Of a stretch of 8,918 bases of DNA, positions 1 to 6,815 are shown in pieces. Source of the stretch: an uncultured Bacilli bacterium (lineage in GTDB: Bacteria > Bacillota_I > Bacilli_A > RF39 > UBA660); contig CALVRQ010000017.1 of the NCBI GenBank assembly GCA_944358685.1, positions 1-8,918 of the forward strand. Reading direction: 5' to 3'. The notes beneath the pieces were generated by a model. The model saw only the letters and a program-made list of their open reading frames with translations, did not search any database and had not been told where the DNA came from. Numbering within the stretch: position 1 is the stretch's first letter; every line of letters begins with the position of its first letter. The translations under genes and the position numbers were made by a program.

Positions 1-1
1 T

Positions 2-1498
2 ATGAGACTTGCTAAATATAATGTTTTAGTGCAGGAGTTATATTGTATTGAAACTTTGGCTAGGGTGGATACTATTTGTTTGGATAAAACTGGTACTTTG
101 ACTAAAGGTGAGATGGAAGTATCTAAAGTAGTTCCTTTACGTGCTGATATGAATGAGATAGTAGATGCTTTAAGTATAATGAGTTATCATATGGATAATG
201 ATAATCAGACGATGGAAGCGATTAGTAAGAAGTATGCAAGAAGAAATGATCATAAAGTATTGGAAATTGTACCATTTTCTTCTCAGGCTAAGTGGTCGGG
301 TATTAGTTTTGAGGATGTTAGTTATATACTTGGGGCACCAGAGATTGTTTTAAAAGATACTTCTAAAATAGATAAAGAATTGAGTACTTATGTGGATAGT
401 AATAGAGTGGTACTTTTAGGTAAGGTAAATCATAAGTTAAATAAAAAATTACCTTTAGATGTAGAGCCAATGGCACTTGTGATTATTAATGATAAAATTA
501 GATTAGAAGCTAGAGCTACTTTGGATTATTTTAAAGAACAAGGTGTGAATATAAAACTTATTTCTGGAGATAATCCAAAGACGGTGGCTGGTGTGGCAGC
601 TAAAGTAGGGCTTAAGGATGTTAAATATATTGATATGAGTGTGTGTGATAGACCGATTGTTGAGATTGCTGATGAATATAATGTTTTTGGTAGAGTTAAA
701 CCATCCCAGAAAAAGGAAATTATTATGGCTTTAAAGGCTTTAGGTCATACGGTGGCAATGACTGGAGATGGAGTTAATGATGTTTTAGCTTTAAAGGAAG
801 CGGATTGTAGTGTAGCAATGAATAGTGGTAGTGATGCGGCTCGTAATGTTTCACAGCTTGTTCTTTTAGATTCTAATTTTGCTTCAATGCCTAAAGTTGT
901 TGCCGAAGGTAGAAGGAGTATTAATAATATTCAAAGGTCATCATCTTTGTTCCTTTGTAAAACAACTTATGCGACATTGTTAGCTATTTTATTTGTTTTT
1001 TTACCTATTAGTTATCCATTTGAACCAATTCAACTTACACTTACTAGTGTGGTAACAATCGGAATACCATCCTTTATTTTAGCTTTGGAGCCAAACAATG
1101 AGAGAATTAATGGTAAGATTATTATTAATGTGTTAAAAAGGTCAATTCCTACAGCTCTTACGATTGTGGCAAATGTTTTGATTATTATTCTGATTTCTAA
1201 TTTTATAAAGTTAACTGAAGATGAAGTATCAACATTATGTGTTGTTTTGACAGGACTTATAGGTTTTATGCTTTTATATAGAATAAGTGTTCCATTTAAT
1301 ACATTACGTAGATGTTTATTTATCTTTTTAGCAATATTGTTTACTTTAGGTGTTGTTTTCTTTAGAAATTTATTTTCACTTACGATTTTGACACCAAAAT
1401 TATTGATTTTAATTTTAACTTTGTTTATGATTGCGATTACTTTATTTAATCTGTTTACAGATTTATTTTATAAAGTTTCTAAAAAAATTAAAATATAG
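2..1498 (+). CDS. Cation-transporting P-type ATPase, CtpE-like, C-terminal part (5' truncated by window edge)
   Basis: Membrane ATPase that couples ATP hydrolysis through a phospho-aspartate to cation transport. Visible residues, counted from the first in-window Met: phosphorylation motif DKTGTLT with Asp28, nucleotide-domain motif GAPE at 111-114, SGDNP near 188-192, and the hinge motif TGDGVND at 254-260. About six hydrophobic segments follow (roughly 315-338, 343-363, 381-401, 408-429, 434-457, 462-490), matching helices M5-M10 of ten-helix pumps. The stretch around IGIPSFILALEPN resembles the CtpE group, which includes a mycobacterial Ca2+ transporter; assignment to that group is from memory of the family. 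The first Met is internal: the residues before DKTGT match the normal lead-in of these enzymes, so the first membrane helices and actuator domain must lie upstream. The ion cannot be read from this fragment. The gene ends two bases before a terminator. Confidence 0.93.
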   Translation: MRLAKYNVLVQELYCIETLARVDTICLDKTGTLTKGEMEVSKVVPLRADMNEIVDALSIMSYHMDNDNQTMEAISKKYARRNDHKVLEIVPFSSQAKWSGISFEDVSYILGAPEIVLKDTSKIDKELSTYVDSNRVVLLGKVNHKLNKKLPLDVEPMALVIINDKIRLEARATLDYFKEQGVNIKLISGDNPKTVAGVAAKVGLKDVKYIDMSVCDRPIVEIADEYNVFGRVKPSQKKEIIMALKALGHTVAMTGDGVNDVLALKEADCSVAMNSGSDAARNVSQLVLLDSNFASMPKVVAEGRRSINNIQRSSSLFLCKTTYATLLAILFVFLPISYPFEPIQLTLTSVVTIGIPSFILALEPNNERINGKIIINVLKRSIPTALTIVANVLIIILISNFIKLTEDEVSTLCVVLTGLIGFMLLYRISVPFNTLRRCLFIFLAILFTLGVVFFRNLFSLTILTPKLLILILTLFMIAITLFNLFTDLFYKVSKKIKI

Positions 1499-1500
1499 AT

Positions 1501-1526
1501 AAGCCCTTAGTTTTTGGGCTTTTTTT
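1501..1526 (+). terminator. Rho-independent terminator after the P-type ATPase gene
   Basis: AAGCCC (1501-1506) pairs with GGGCTT (1516-1521) around a 9-nt loop, and the T run goes on to 1526. It begins two bases after the TAG stop. The next promoter starts only 11 bases later, so the two transcription units are packed tightly. Confidence 0.88.
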
Positions 1527-1536
1527 GATGAAATTA

Positions 1537-1566
1537 TTGACACAATATGTAAAGAAGATGTATAAT
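1537..1566 (+). promoter_or_regulatory. Consensus sigma-A type promoter for the GH25-like gene
   Basis: TTGACA at 1537-1542 and TATAAT at 1561-1566 are both perfect hexamers, separated by 18 bp. The expected transcription start is near 1573. The site lies directly behind a terminator and upstream of a good ribosome binding site. It also lies inside the longest open reading frame, which therefore cannot be translated from its first start codon on this transcript. Confidence 0.85.
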
Positions 1567-1586
1567 GATATTAATAATAATAGAGC

Positions 1587-1593
1587 GGGTGAT
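1587..1593 (+). promoter_or_regulatory. Ribosome binding site fixing the start at 1597
   Basis: GGGTGAT matches the anti-Shine-Dalgarno complement (GGAGGTGAT) in six of seven positions and ends three bases before ATG 1597. The in-frame starts farther upstream (TTG 1525, ATG 1528) have no such site: they follow directly on the T run of the terminator and precede the promoter. Confidence 0.7.
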
Positions 1594-1596
1594 GAC

Positions 1597-2850
1597 ATGA
1601 ATGATGTAAAAGATTCAGGGGCTTTGATTAATCAAATTCGTGATGTAACGTGTGACCATATAGATTGGATAAAATCGCAACTTTTGAAACCTAATAATTT
1701 TATAGTGGCGAAAGGCCGTGAGGTTTGGGTTGACGTACCAAACAGTAATCTTAAGAATATTGTTACTATTCCAAGTAAAGGTGACCCTAATTATCGTAAG
1801 GCTTGGGTACGTGTTTATAATTTAGCTGTGGATTATTTAGAAGGAAGTTTAGGTTATGCATGTATGAAGGGTGATTTGGATTATAGAATGATAAGATGGC
1901 CTGATTTTGATCCTGAAAATGCAAATTATGCGAGAGCATTAGAAATTGTTTTGGATAAATATAAGTTGTTTTTAGAAATGAAACGAAAGGAAGAAATAGA
2001 AAAACCTAAAATTGTCGTTAATAAGAGTAGCGTAATGCTTAGCCCAGTAGATAGTAAAGTTATTGATGATTCATATATAGAGGAAGTTCATGAAGAACCT
2101 GTTGAAGAAGTTTTTAATGAAGAAAATTCTTCTGAGATGTATGAGGAAAATGATGTTCAGGATTTAGAACAAATTGATTCTGAGTTTGTGGCTCAAAAGA
2201 TTTTAGATGGTGATAAGCTTACACAAAAAGATTTTCGTGATTTACGTGATCAAAATGCGAAATTGGTTATACTTCCTTGTTTGAATGTTGATAATATAAA
2301 AGATGAAAAAGTTTTTTTAGAAAATATGCATGTTTGTAGCGAAGAAGGTATGAAATCTGGTGCGATGATATATGGTAGTGCAACTGATGAACGTGAAGCG
2401 GTATACGAGCTTAAGAAAATTTTTAAATTGTTAGATCAATGTGACTCTAGTTTTATAAGATATGTTATTTATGAAGTTAACGATGATTTTGTTAAGAAAA
2501 ATAAAGATAGTGAGATGAAACTACTTAGTTTTATCAATGCTTATTCAATGATAGCAGAAGGACTTGCAAAAGAAAAATATGTACCGATGATTGCGATGAA
2601 TGTGACTAGTAAAAAGATTTTAAGTGATATTTATAATAGATATAATTTAGAGAATAAGTATGAAACAGTTTATGTTGCGTTAGTTCGTGAATTAGATGAA
2701 CTTGATAAAGGGGATTCAACTATTTTGATGGATCCACAATATGATTATGATTTATTAACGGTTCGAGATACTAGGTTTAGATATGGTGAGATGCTTCAGC
2801 AGTTAGTTGATTTTGAACCAAAAAGTACAACTTTGGCAAATGTGGCATAG
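1597..2850 (+). CDS. Hypothetical protein with unknown N-terminal domain, acidic linker and degenerate GH25-like C-terminal region
   Basis: 417 residues from ATG 1597, chosen because promoter and ribosome binding site lie just upstream. The frame stays open back to 1525, but that stretch is terminator and promoter. There is no signal peptide or membrane segment, so the product is predicted to be cytoplasmic. Residues 1-140 are a domain I do not recognise. Residues about 160-194 are a Glu-rich linker. Residues about 195-410 follow the pattern of GH25 (Chalaropsis-type lysozyme) barrels: EEGMKSGAMIYGSATDEREA (249-268) resembles the GH25 'AGIPVGVYHYS..T..EA' strand and helix; YVIYEVND (289-296) falls where active enzymes have the 'DxE' strand; and PMIAMN resembles 'vGIYaN'. 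The aligned catalytic Glu would be Asn295, so hydrolase activity is unlikely. The GH25 link is by eye only; the true function is unknown. Confidence 0.72.
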   Translation: MNDVKDSGALINQIRDVTCDHIDWIKSQLLKPNNFIVAKGREVWVDVPNSNLKNIVTIPSKGDPNYRKAWVRVYNLAVDYLEGSLGYACMKGDLDYRMIRWPDFDPENANYARALEIVLDKYKLFLEMKRKEEIEKPKIVVNKSSVMLSPVDSKVIDDSYIEEVHEEPVEEVFNEENSSEMYEENDVQDLEQIDSEFVAQKILDGDKLTQKDFRDLRDQNAKLVILPCLNVDNIKDEKVFLENMHVCSEEGMKSGAMIYGSATDEREAVYELKKIFKLLDQCDSSFIRYVIYEVNDDFVKKNKDSEMKLLSFINAYSMIAEGLAKEKYVPMIAMNVTSKKILSDIYNRYNLENKYETVYVALVRELDELDKGDSTILMDPQYDYDLLTVRDTRFRYGEMLQQLVDFEPKSTTLANVA

Positions 2851-2860
2851 TTGTCTTTTT
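2835..2860 (+). terminator. Weak possible terminator or attenuator over the end of the GH25-like gene
   Basis: GGCAA (2835-2839) can pair with TTGTC (2851-2855), including one G-U pair, with a few more weak pairs inside, followed by five Ts. The TAG stop is inside the stem. If it works, it would lower read-through into the ABC gene, for which I see no promoter of its own. The stem is short, so chance pairing is a real possibility. Confidence 0.35.
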
Positions 2861-2877
2861 AATTAATATGATGAGAT

Positions 2878-2882
2878 AGGAG
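2878..2882 (+). promoter_or_regulatory. Ribosome binding site supporting a TTG start for the ABC transporter
   Basis: AGGAG lies seven bases before TTG 2890. The first residues read from that TTG (MLKLKAIKKNY) match the normal beginning of an ABC ATPase domain, and there is no ATG in frame nearby. TTG is therefore the likely initiator. Confidence 0.75.
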
Positions 2883-2889
2883 ATTTAGT

Positions 2890-5175
2890 TTGTTAAAGTT
2901 AAAAGCAATTAAAAAAAATTATAAAACTGGTGATTTTGTTCAACATGCTTTAAAAGGTATAAATTTATCTTTTAGAGAAAATGAATTTGTAGCAATACTT
3001 GGACCTAGTGGTTCTGGTAAAACTACTTTACTTAATATTATTGGTGGATTAGATAGATATACTTCTGGCGATTTAATTATTGATGGTAAGTCTACTAAGA
3101 AATTTAAGGATAAGGATTGGGATGCTTATCGTAATCATGCGATTGGTTTTGTATTTCAAAGTTATAATTTAATTGGACATATTTCTGTTTTGGAAAATGT
3201 TGAAATGGGTATGACTTTGAGTGGTGTGAATGCATCTGAAAGAAGAAAGAAAGCTTTAAATTTGCTTGAAAAAGTTGGACTTGGTGAACATGCTCATAAA
3301 AGACCTAATCAACTTTCTGGCGGTCAAATGCAAAGAGTTGCTATTGCGAGAGCATTAGCAAATGATCCTAAAATAATTTTGGCTGATGAACCTACTGGAG
3401 CTTTGGATAGTAAGACAAGTATGCAAATTATGGAACTTATAAAAGATATTTCTAAGGATAAATTGGTTATTATGGTGACACATAATAGAGAACTTGCAGA
3501 AAGTTATGCGACAAGAATTGTTGAAATGAAAGATGGAAAGTTATTAAGTGATACTGAGCCGTTTGATTCTGATGATAAAACTGGTAATTTAAAAATAAAT
3601 AAAACAGCGATGAGTTTTTGGGCAGCATTAAAACTTTCTTTTGGAAATATTCGTACTAAAAAAGGTAGAACTTTTTTAACTGCTTTTGCTTCATCAATTG
3701 GAATTATTGGTATTGCCCTTATTCTTTCTTTATCTAATGGTTTTAATATCGAGGTTGAAAATTTTGAGCAGGATTCTTTATCTCAGTCGCCAATTATGAT
3801 TACTAATCAGACGATGCAGATGGATGAAGAGACACTTAGTGAACTTACTGGTAAGAGTGAGATAGAAAAGTATCCTAGTGATAAGAAAGTTTTTGCTCAA
3901 GATGATTTAAAAGATACAATTGTGCATACTAATAAAATTACTTCAGATTTTGTTAATTATTTAGATGATATGGATATGAGTAATGTATCTGGGATATCTT
4001 ATGTTAAAGGTACTAATATTAATTTGGTGAATAAAACTGGGGATAATTATAATTTAGTAAATAGCGGTGCTGGATTATCTAGTATGTCTAGTAGTACTTT
4101 ACCAGAGAATCCAAATGATGAAGATGGGTTACTTGAGAAAAATTATGATGTTTTAGCTGGAAATATTAGTGATGAAGCTGGTTTGATACTTATTGTTAAT
4201 AGTAGAAATCAGATTAGTGCTTCTGTTTTAGAAAGTTTAGGTTTTGATGATGGCGTAAGTTTTGACGATATTTTAAATAAAGAATTTAAAGTAGCTATTA
4301 ATGATGATTATTATGAGAAGATTGGGGATAATTTTAAGGTCGAGACTGATTTAGGCAAACTTTACAATAGTGATAATAGTATTTCTGTGAAAATAATGGC
4401 TATTGTTCGTGGTAAAGAGGATAAGGAACTTATTACTAGTGGTAGTGGACTTTATTATACTGAGGCTTTAATAGATGAGGTTATAAGTCATAATAAAGAT
4501 TCAGAAATTGTTAAAGAACAAAATAGTGTTTCTTATAATGTGCTTACGCATCAAACTTTTGATGAGACAAATACGAAAGAAATGTTTTTAGGATATTTGG
4601 GGGCAGATGTAGTTCCTTCAGCAATCTATATTTATCCTAAAGATTTTAATACAAAGGATAATATACTTAATTATTTAGATAAATATAATGATGGAAAAGA
4701 TGAAGATGATGTTATCCAATATACTGATATGGCAGAGATGATTTCGACGCTTTCTGGTAATATTATGGATGCAATTACGATAGTACTTATTGCTTTTTCA
4801 TCAATCTCGTTGGTTGTTTCTTCAATTATGATTGGAATTATTACTTATATTTCAGTTTTAGAGCGTACTAAGGAAATTGGCATTTTAAGAGCTTTAGGAG
4901 CTAGAAAGAAAGATATTACAAGAGTATTTAATGCAGAGACATTTATTATTGGTATTTTTTCTGGTATACTTGGAGTTGTTTTTGCTTATATTTTGATAGT
5001 TCCGGCTAATATAATTATAGAGGATTTATCTGGGCTTGCAAATGTAGCTAAGTTGAATCCTATTCATGCAATTATTTTGATAGTTATTAGTTTAACGTTA
5101 ACAATTATTGGTGGGGCAATCCCGGCTAATATGGCTTCTAAGAAAGATCCTGTTGAAACTTTAAGAACGGAGTGA
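2890..5175 (+). CDS. MacB-like ABC transporter, fused ATP-binding and FtsX-type permease protein
   Basis: 761 residues. The ATPase domain (about 1-225) is complete: Walker A GPSGSGKTT at 38-46, Q-loop Gln90, signature LSGGQ at 142-146, Walker B ILADE with Asp166 and Glu167, D-loop at 172-174, H-loop His198. It is of the LolD/MacB/FtsE type. A permease follows: one membrane helix (about 262-282), a large external domain (about 285-620, rich in Asp, Asn and Ser), then three helices (about 626-657, 682-712, 722-748). The loop ERTKEIGILRALGARKKDI is the typical FtsX/MacB cytoplasmic coupling motif. With four helices and one ATPase per chain it should work as a homodimer, like MacB, moving force to the external domain rather than forming a wide channel. 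The substrate is unknown; peptide or lipoprotein release, or antimicrobial export, are family-level guesses. It lies 39 bp after the GH25-like gene and may share its promoter. Confidence 0.95.
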   Translation: MLKLKAIKKNYKTGDFVQHALKGINLSFRENEFVAILGPSGSGKTTLLNIIGGLDRYTSGDLIIDGKSTKKFKDKDWDAYRNHAIGFVFQSYNLIGHISVLENVEMGMTLSGVNASERRKKALNLLEKVGLGEHAHKRPNQLSGGQMQRVAIARALANDPKIILADEPTGALDSKTSMQIMELIKDISKDKLVIMVTHNRELAESYATRIVEMKDGKLLSDTEPFDSDDKTGNLKINKTAMSFWAALKLSFGNIRTKKGRTFLTAFASSIGIIGIALILSLSNGFNIEVENFEQDSLSQSPIMITNQTMQMDEETLSELTGKSEIEKYPSDKKVFAQDDLKDTIVHTNKITSDFVNYLDDMDMSNVSGISYVKGTNINLVNKTGDNYNLVNSGAGLSSMSSSTLPENPNDEDGLLEKNYDVLAGNISDEAGLILIVNSRNQISASVLESLGFDDGVSFDDILNKEFKVAINDDYYEKIGDNFKVETDLGKLYNSDNSISVKIMAIVRGKEDKELITSGSGLYYTEALIDEVISHNKDSEIVKEQNSVSYNVLTHQTFDETNTKEMFLGYLGADVVPSAIYIYPKDFNTKDNILNYLDKYNDGKDEDDVIQYTDMAEMISTLSGNIMDAITIVLIAFSSISLVVSSIMIGIITYISVLERTKEIGILRALGARKKDITRVFNAETFIIGIFSGILGVVFAYILIVPANIIIEDLSGLANVAKLNPIHAIILIVISLTLTIIGGAIPANMASKKDPVETLRTE

Positions 5176-5191
5176 TTACTTTGTTCTTTTT
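5163..5191 (+). terminator. Rho-independent terminator built into the end of the ABC transporter gene
   Basis: Positions 5163-5173 pair with 5178-5188 as an uninterrupted 11-bp stem (two G-U pairs) around the loop GATT, and T5187-T5191 form the tail. The last codons and the first base of the TGA stop form the left arm of the stem. Confidence 0.72.
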
Positions 5192-5239
5192 GTATACTTA
5201 AATTTAAAACTAATTTAAACTATATATGTTTTTGTCAAT

Positions 5240-5267
5240 TTGACATTATTTATTTTTGCGGTATAAT
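5240..5267 (+). promoter_or_regulatory. Promoter of the 189-residue unknown gene
   Basis: TTGACA (5240-5245) and TATAAT (5262-5267) are perfect hexamers with a 16-bp spacer, giving a transcription start near 5274 and a leader of about 22 nt. The remaining gap sequence between the ABC terminator and this promoter is plain AT-rich DNA. Confidence 0.85.
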
Positions 5268-5295
5268 AATAGAGCTTTTTAGAAAGAGGTGCGAA

Positions 5296-5865
5296 ATGAA
5301 AGAAATTTTACCGCAGTTAGTTGTATCAAAAAAAGTTAGTGATTTTAAGGTTGATGCTTTCAAAACTGATATTCCATCAACTTTAGAGAATGTTCAATTA
5401 GAAAGGTATGCATCATTTTTTAAAGATAAATTGAATGAAATTGTTGATTTGGATGACAATTATACAGCTTTAGAGATTATGAATGATGAGGGATTATTGG
5501 TTACTAATTATATGACTGACTTTCCTAAATTTAAAGTATGTTATTCAGGACTTGTTGAGTTATTGACTGAAAATCCTGTAGAATTATCAAAGATTAATTT
5601 GGTTCATGCTGTAATGCCATTTGATGATGCAAATTCATTAGTTAGATTATTTACTAAAATTCCTGAAATTACTAATGCTGATACTAGAGTTATTTTAGGA
5701 ACTTATGATGATTATAATGAAATTGATCATGAACAAAATAGAAGGGTATTAAAAGGTTTAATGAATGGACTTGATTTTTGGAATTATGAACGTGAAGATA
5801 TCAATGGTACTTGTGTACGAATGGTTTATTCAACGTATCAAAAAAATATGAAAATGAGACGTTAA
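5296..5865 (+). CDS. Hypothetical protein, 189 residues, unrecognised
   Basis: I do not recognise this protein. It starts at ATG 5296 behind AGAGGTG (5285-5291). It has no signal peptide, no membrane segment, no Cys cluster and no nucleotide-binding motif, so it is predicted to be soluble and cytoplasmic. The composition is acidic, except for a basic tail ending in KMRR. The second half (about residues 95-180) alternates short hydrophobic strands and helices (for example INLVHAVMPF and TRVILGTYDDY), suggesting an alpha/beta fold. It is a one-gene unit: strong promoter 29 bp upstream, terminator at its 3' end. Codon use and base composition match the neighbours, so there is no sign of recent transfer. 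The strong promoter and intact frame argue that it is a real gene. Confidence 0.8.
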   Translation: MKEILPQLVVSKKVSDFKVDAFKTDIPSTLENVQLERYASFFKDKLNEIVDLDDNYTALEIMNDEGLLVTNYMTDFPKFKVCYSGLVELLTENPVELSKINLVHAVMPFDDANSLVRLFTKIPEITNADTRVILGTYDDYNEIDHEQNRRVLKGLMNGLDFWNYEREDINGTCVRMVYSTYQKNMKMRR

Positions 5866-5877
5866 TGTCTCTTTTTT
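5856..5877 (+). terminator. Short terminator spanning the stop codon of the 189-residue gene
   Basis: GAGAC (5856-5860) pairs with GTCTC (5867-5871) around a 6-nt loop, followed by six Ts (5872-5877). The TAA stop (5863-5865) is in the loop, and the stem encodes part of the C-terminal Met-Arg-Arg. The stem has only five pairs, so strength may be modest. Confidence 0.65.
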
Positions 5878-5881
5878 GGTG

Positions 5882-5887
5882 TATAAT
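5882..5887 (+). promoter_or_regulatory. Possible -10 element for the CinA-like/DUF4186 unit
   Basis: A perfect TATAAT lies 19 bp before the ATG of the CinA-like gene and directly after a terminator, where a promoter is expected. No convincing -35 hexamer is seen at the right distance. The transcript would have a very short leader. Confidence 0.45.
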
Positions 5888-5906
5888 TATATAGGGTGAT
5901 AATGGA

Positions 5907-6389
5907 ATGGAAAAAAGATTAAAAGAAGTTGTCAATATTTTACGTGAAAAAAATAAAACAATTAGTACAATGGAATCATGTACTGGTGGAGCGATTGTAA
6001 ATGCAATTACAAATGTACCTGGGGCGAGTAGTGTTTTAAATTTTAGTGCAGTGACTTATTCTAATGATTATAAGATTAAAATGGGAGTTAGTGCTGATAT
6101 TATTGATAAATATACAGTTTATAGTTTGGAAACGGCTAGGGAAATGGCTAGAGCTATAAGTGTATTTGCAAGTAGTGATTATGGTGTGGGAATAACTGGT
6201 AAACTTGGTAAAAGAGATCCTCAAAATAAATGTGGAAATGATAATCAAGTGTTCATGTGTATTTTTGATAGAAACAGTGAAAAGTATATTGATTTTGATA
6301 TATATGTTGATAGGGATAATCGCCGGGATGATAAGCGGGAAGTTTTAGAGGAGGTTATAGATAAACTTTTAGGTTATTTGAAAGATTGA
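5907..6389 (+). CDS. Stand-alone CinA C-terminal-like protein (nicotinamide-nucleotide amidase family, divergent)
   Basis: 160 residues, the size of a single CinA C-terminal (PncC-type) domain; the N-terminal molybdopterin-binding-like domain of full CinA is absent. Family members deamidate nicotinamide mononucleotide to nicotinic acid mononucleotide in NAD salvage. The N-terminal signature is clear: MESCTGGAI with Ser24 as the expected nucleophile, VPGASSV (37-43), and VTYSNDYK with Tyr51 and Lys56 near the active site. The usual glycine-rich loop 'TGIAGPGG' is replaced by TGKLGKRDPQN (97-107). Related small proteins with such a loop occur in Firmicutes as I recall, so this looks like a subfamily rather than damage, but amidase activity is uncertain. 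ATG 5907 follows AGGGTGAT (5892-5899). The stop lies two bases before the next ATG, so the two genes are likely co-translated. Confidence 0.88.
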   Translation: MEKRLKEVVNILREKNKTISTMESCTGGAIVNAITNVPGASSVLNFSAVTYSNDYKIKMGVSADIIDKYTVYSLETAREMARAISVFASSDYGVGITGKLGKRDPQNKCGNDNQVFMCIFDRNSEKYIDFDIYVDRDNRRDDKREVLEEVIDKLLGYLKD

Positions 6390-6391
6390 TT

Positions 6392-6751
6392 ATGTATAAG
6401 AATTTAGATTATTTGTTTCAAAATTTAAGTAAATCAAAATTTCGGTCTAGTTTTCATTTGCGTAAATATATGATTGATTATGTTAATGAAAAGGGACTAG
6501 ATGTTATAGAAAGTCATGCTTATGATTTTATTAATAAGAAGTTAAAACCAGCTTATCCTAAAAATGATGGAAGACAAACAGCGATGAAGGGGCATCCGGT
6601 TTTTATTGCTCAGCACGCAACAGGAACTTGTTGTAGGGGGTGTTTGGAAAAATGGCACCATATTCCTAAAGGAAGAAAACTTACTTTAGATGAAGTAGAT
6701 TATGTTGTTAAAGTTATAATGAGTTGGATTAATAAAGAAATAGAAGGTTAA
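6392..6751 (+). CDS. DUF4186 family protein
   Basis: 119 residues from ATG 6392, recognised by the block GHPVFIAQHATGTCCRGC and the following EKWHHIPKG, which are hallmarks of DUF4186 proteins; 'KSKFRSSFHL' near residues 14-23 and 'NDGRQTAMKGHP' also fit. The function of the family is unknown. Cys80, Cys81, Cys84, His75 and His89/His90 lie close together and could bind a metal, which is my inference. The length is usual for the family and nothing seems missing. The frame also has a TTG at 6386 overlapping the CinA-like stop, but ATG 6392, two bases after that stop, is the simpler choice. No strong ribosome binding site is seen, which suits translational coupling to the upstream gene. Confidence 0.9.
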   Translation: MYKNLDYLFQNLSKSKFRSSFHLRKYMIDYVNEKGLDVIESHAYDFINKKLKPAYPKNDGRQTAMKGHPVFIAQHATGTCCRGCLEKWHHIPKGRKLTLDEVDYVVKVIMSWINKEIEG

Positions 6752-6775
6752 ATTATATACTTTTATTTGATATTA

Positions 6776-6784
6776 TGGTATAAT
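6776..6784 (+). promoter_or_regulatory. Extended -10 promoter of the rubrerythrin gene
   Basis: TGGTATAAT is a perfect extended -10 (TGn plus TATAAT). No good -35 is present about 17 bp upstream (TATACT at best), as is common for extended -10 promoters. The expected start is near 6790-6791, giving a leader of about 53 nt. Confidence 0.75.
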
Positions 6785-6789
6785 TTTAA

Positions 6790-6815
6790 TGGTAATCGGT
6801 TGTTTCTGATGACCA
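6790..6815 (+). promoter_or_regulatory. Hairpin at the 5' end of the rubrerythrin mRNA
   Basis: TGGTAATC (6790-6797) pairs with GATGACCA (6808-6815) except for one A-G mismatch, around a 10-nt loop. It would lie at the very 5' end of the transcript from the extended -10 promoter, 15 bases before the ribosome binding site. There is no U tract, so it is not a terminator. It may stabilise the mRNA or have a regulatory role; it does not match a riboswitch I know. Confidence 0.45.

Noticed and set aside
5198..5218. TTAAATT/AATTTAA inverted repeat in the ABC to 189-residue gene gap
   Set aside because: Pure A-T arms in AT-rich DNA, no T tail in the right place, and a better terminator lies just upstream.
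6036..6248. Open frame on the minus strand inside the CinA-like gene
   Set aside because: It lies opposite a well-supported gene, has a low-complexity Ser/Ile/Thr-rich product and no ribosome binding site or promoter.
6738..6768. Hairpin over the end of the DUF4186 gene (AAATAGAAG/CTTTTATTT)
   Set aside because: Nine pairs but mostly A-T and without a following T run; it also abuts the rubrerythrin promoter. Not called as a terminator.
6772..6784. ATTAT-GGT-ATAAT inverted repeat over the rubrerythrin -10, as a PerR-type operator
   Set aside because: PerR often controls rubrerythrin, but the half-sites do not match the PerR box (TTATAAT-N-ATTATAA), and half of the repeat is simply the -10 hexamer.
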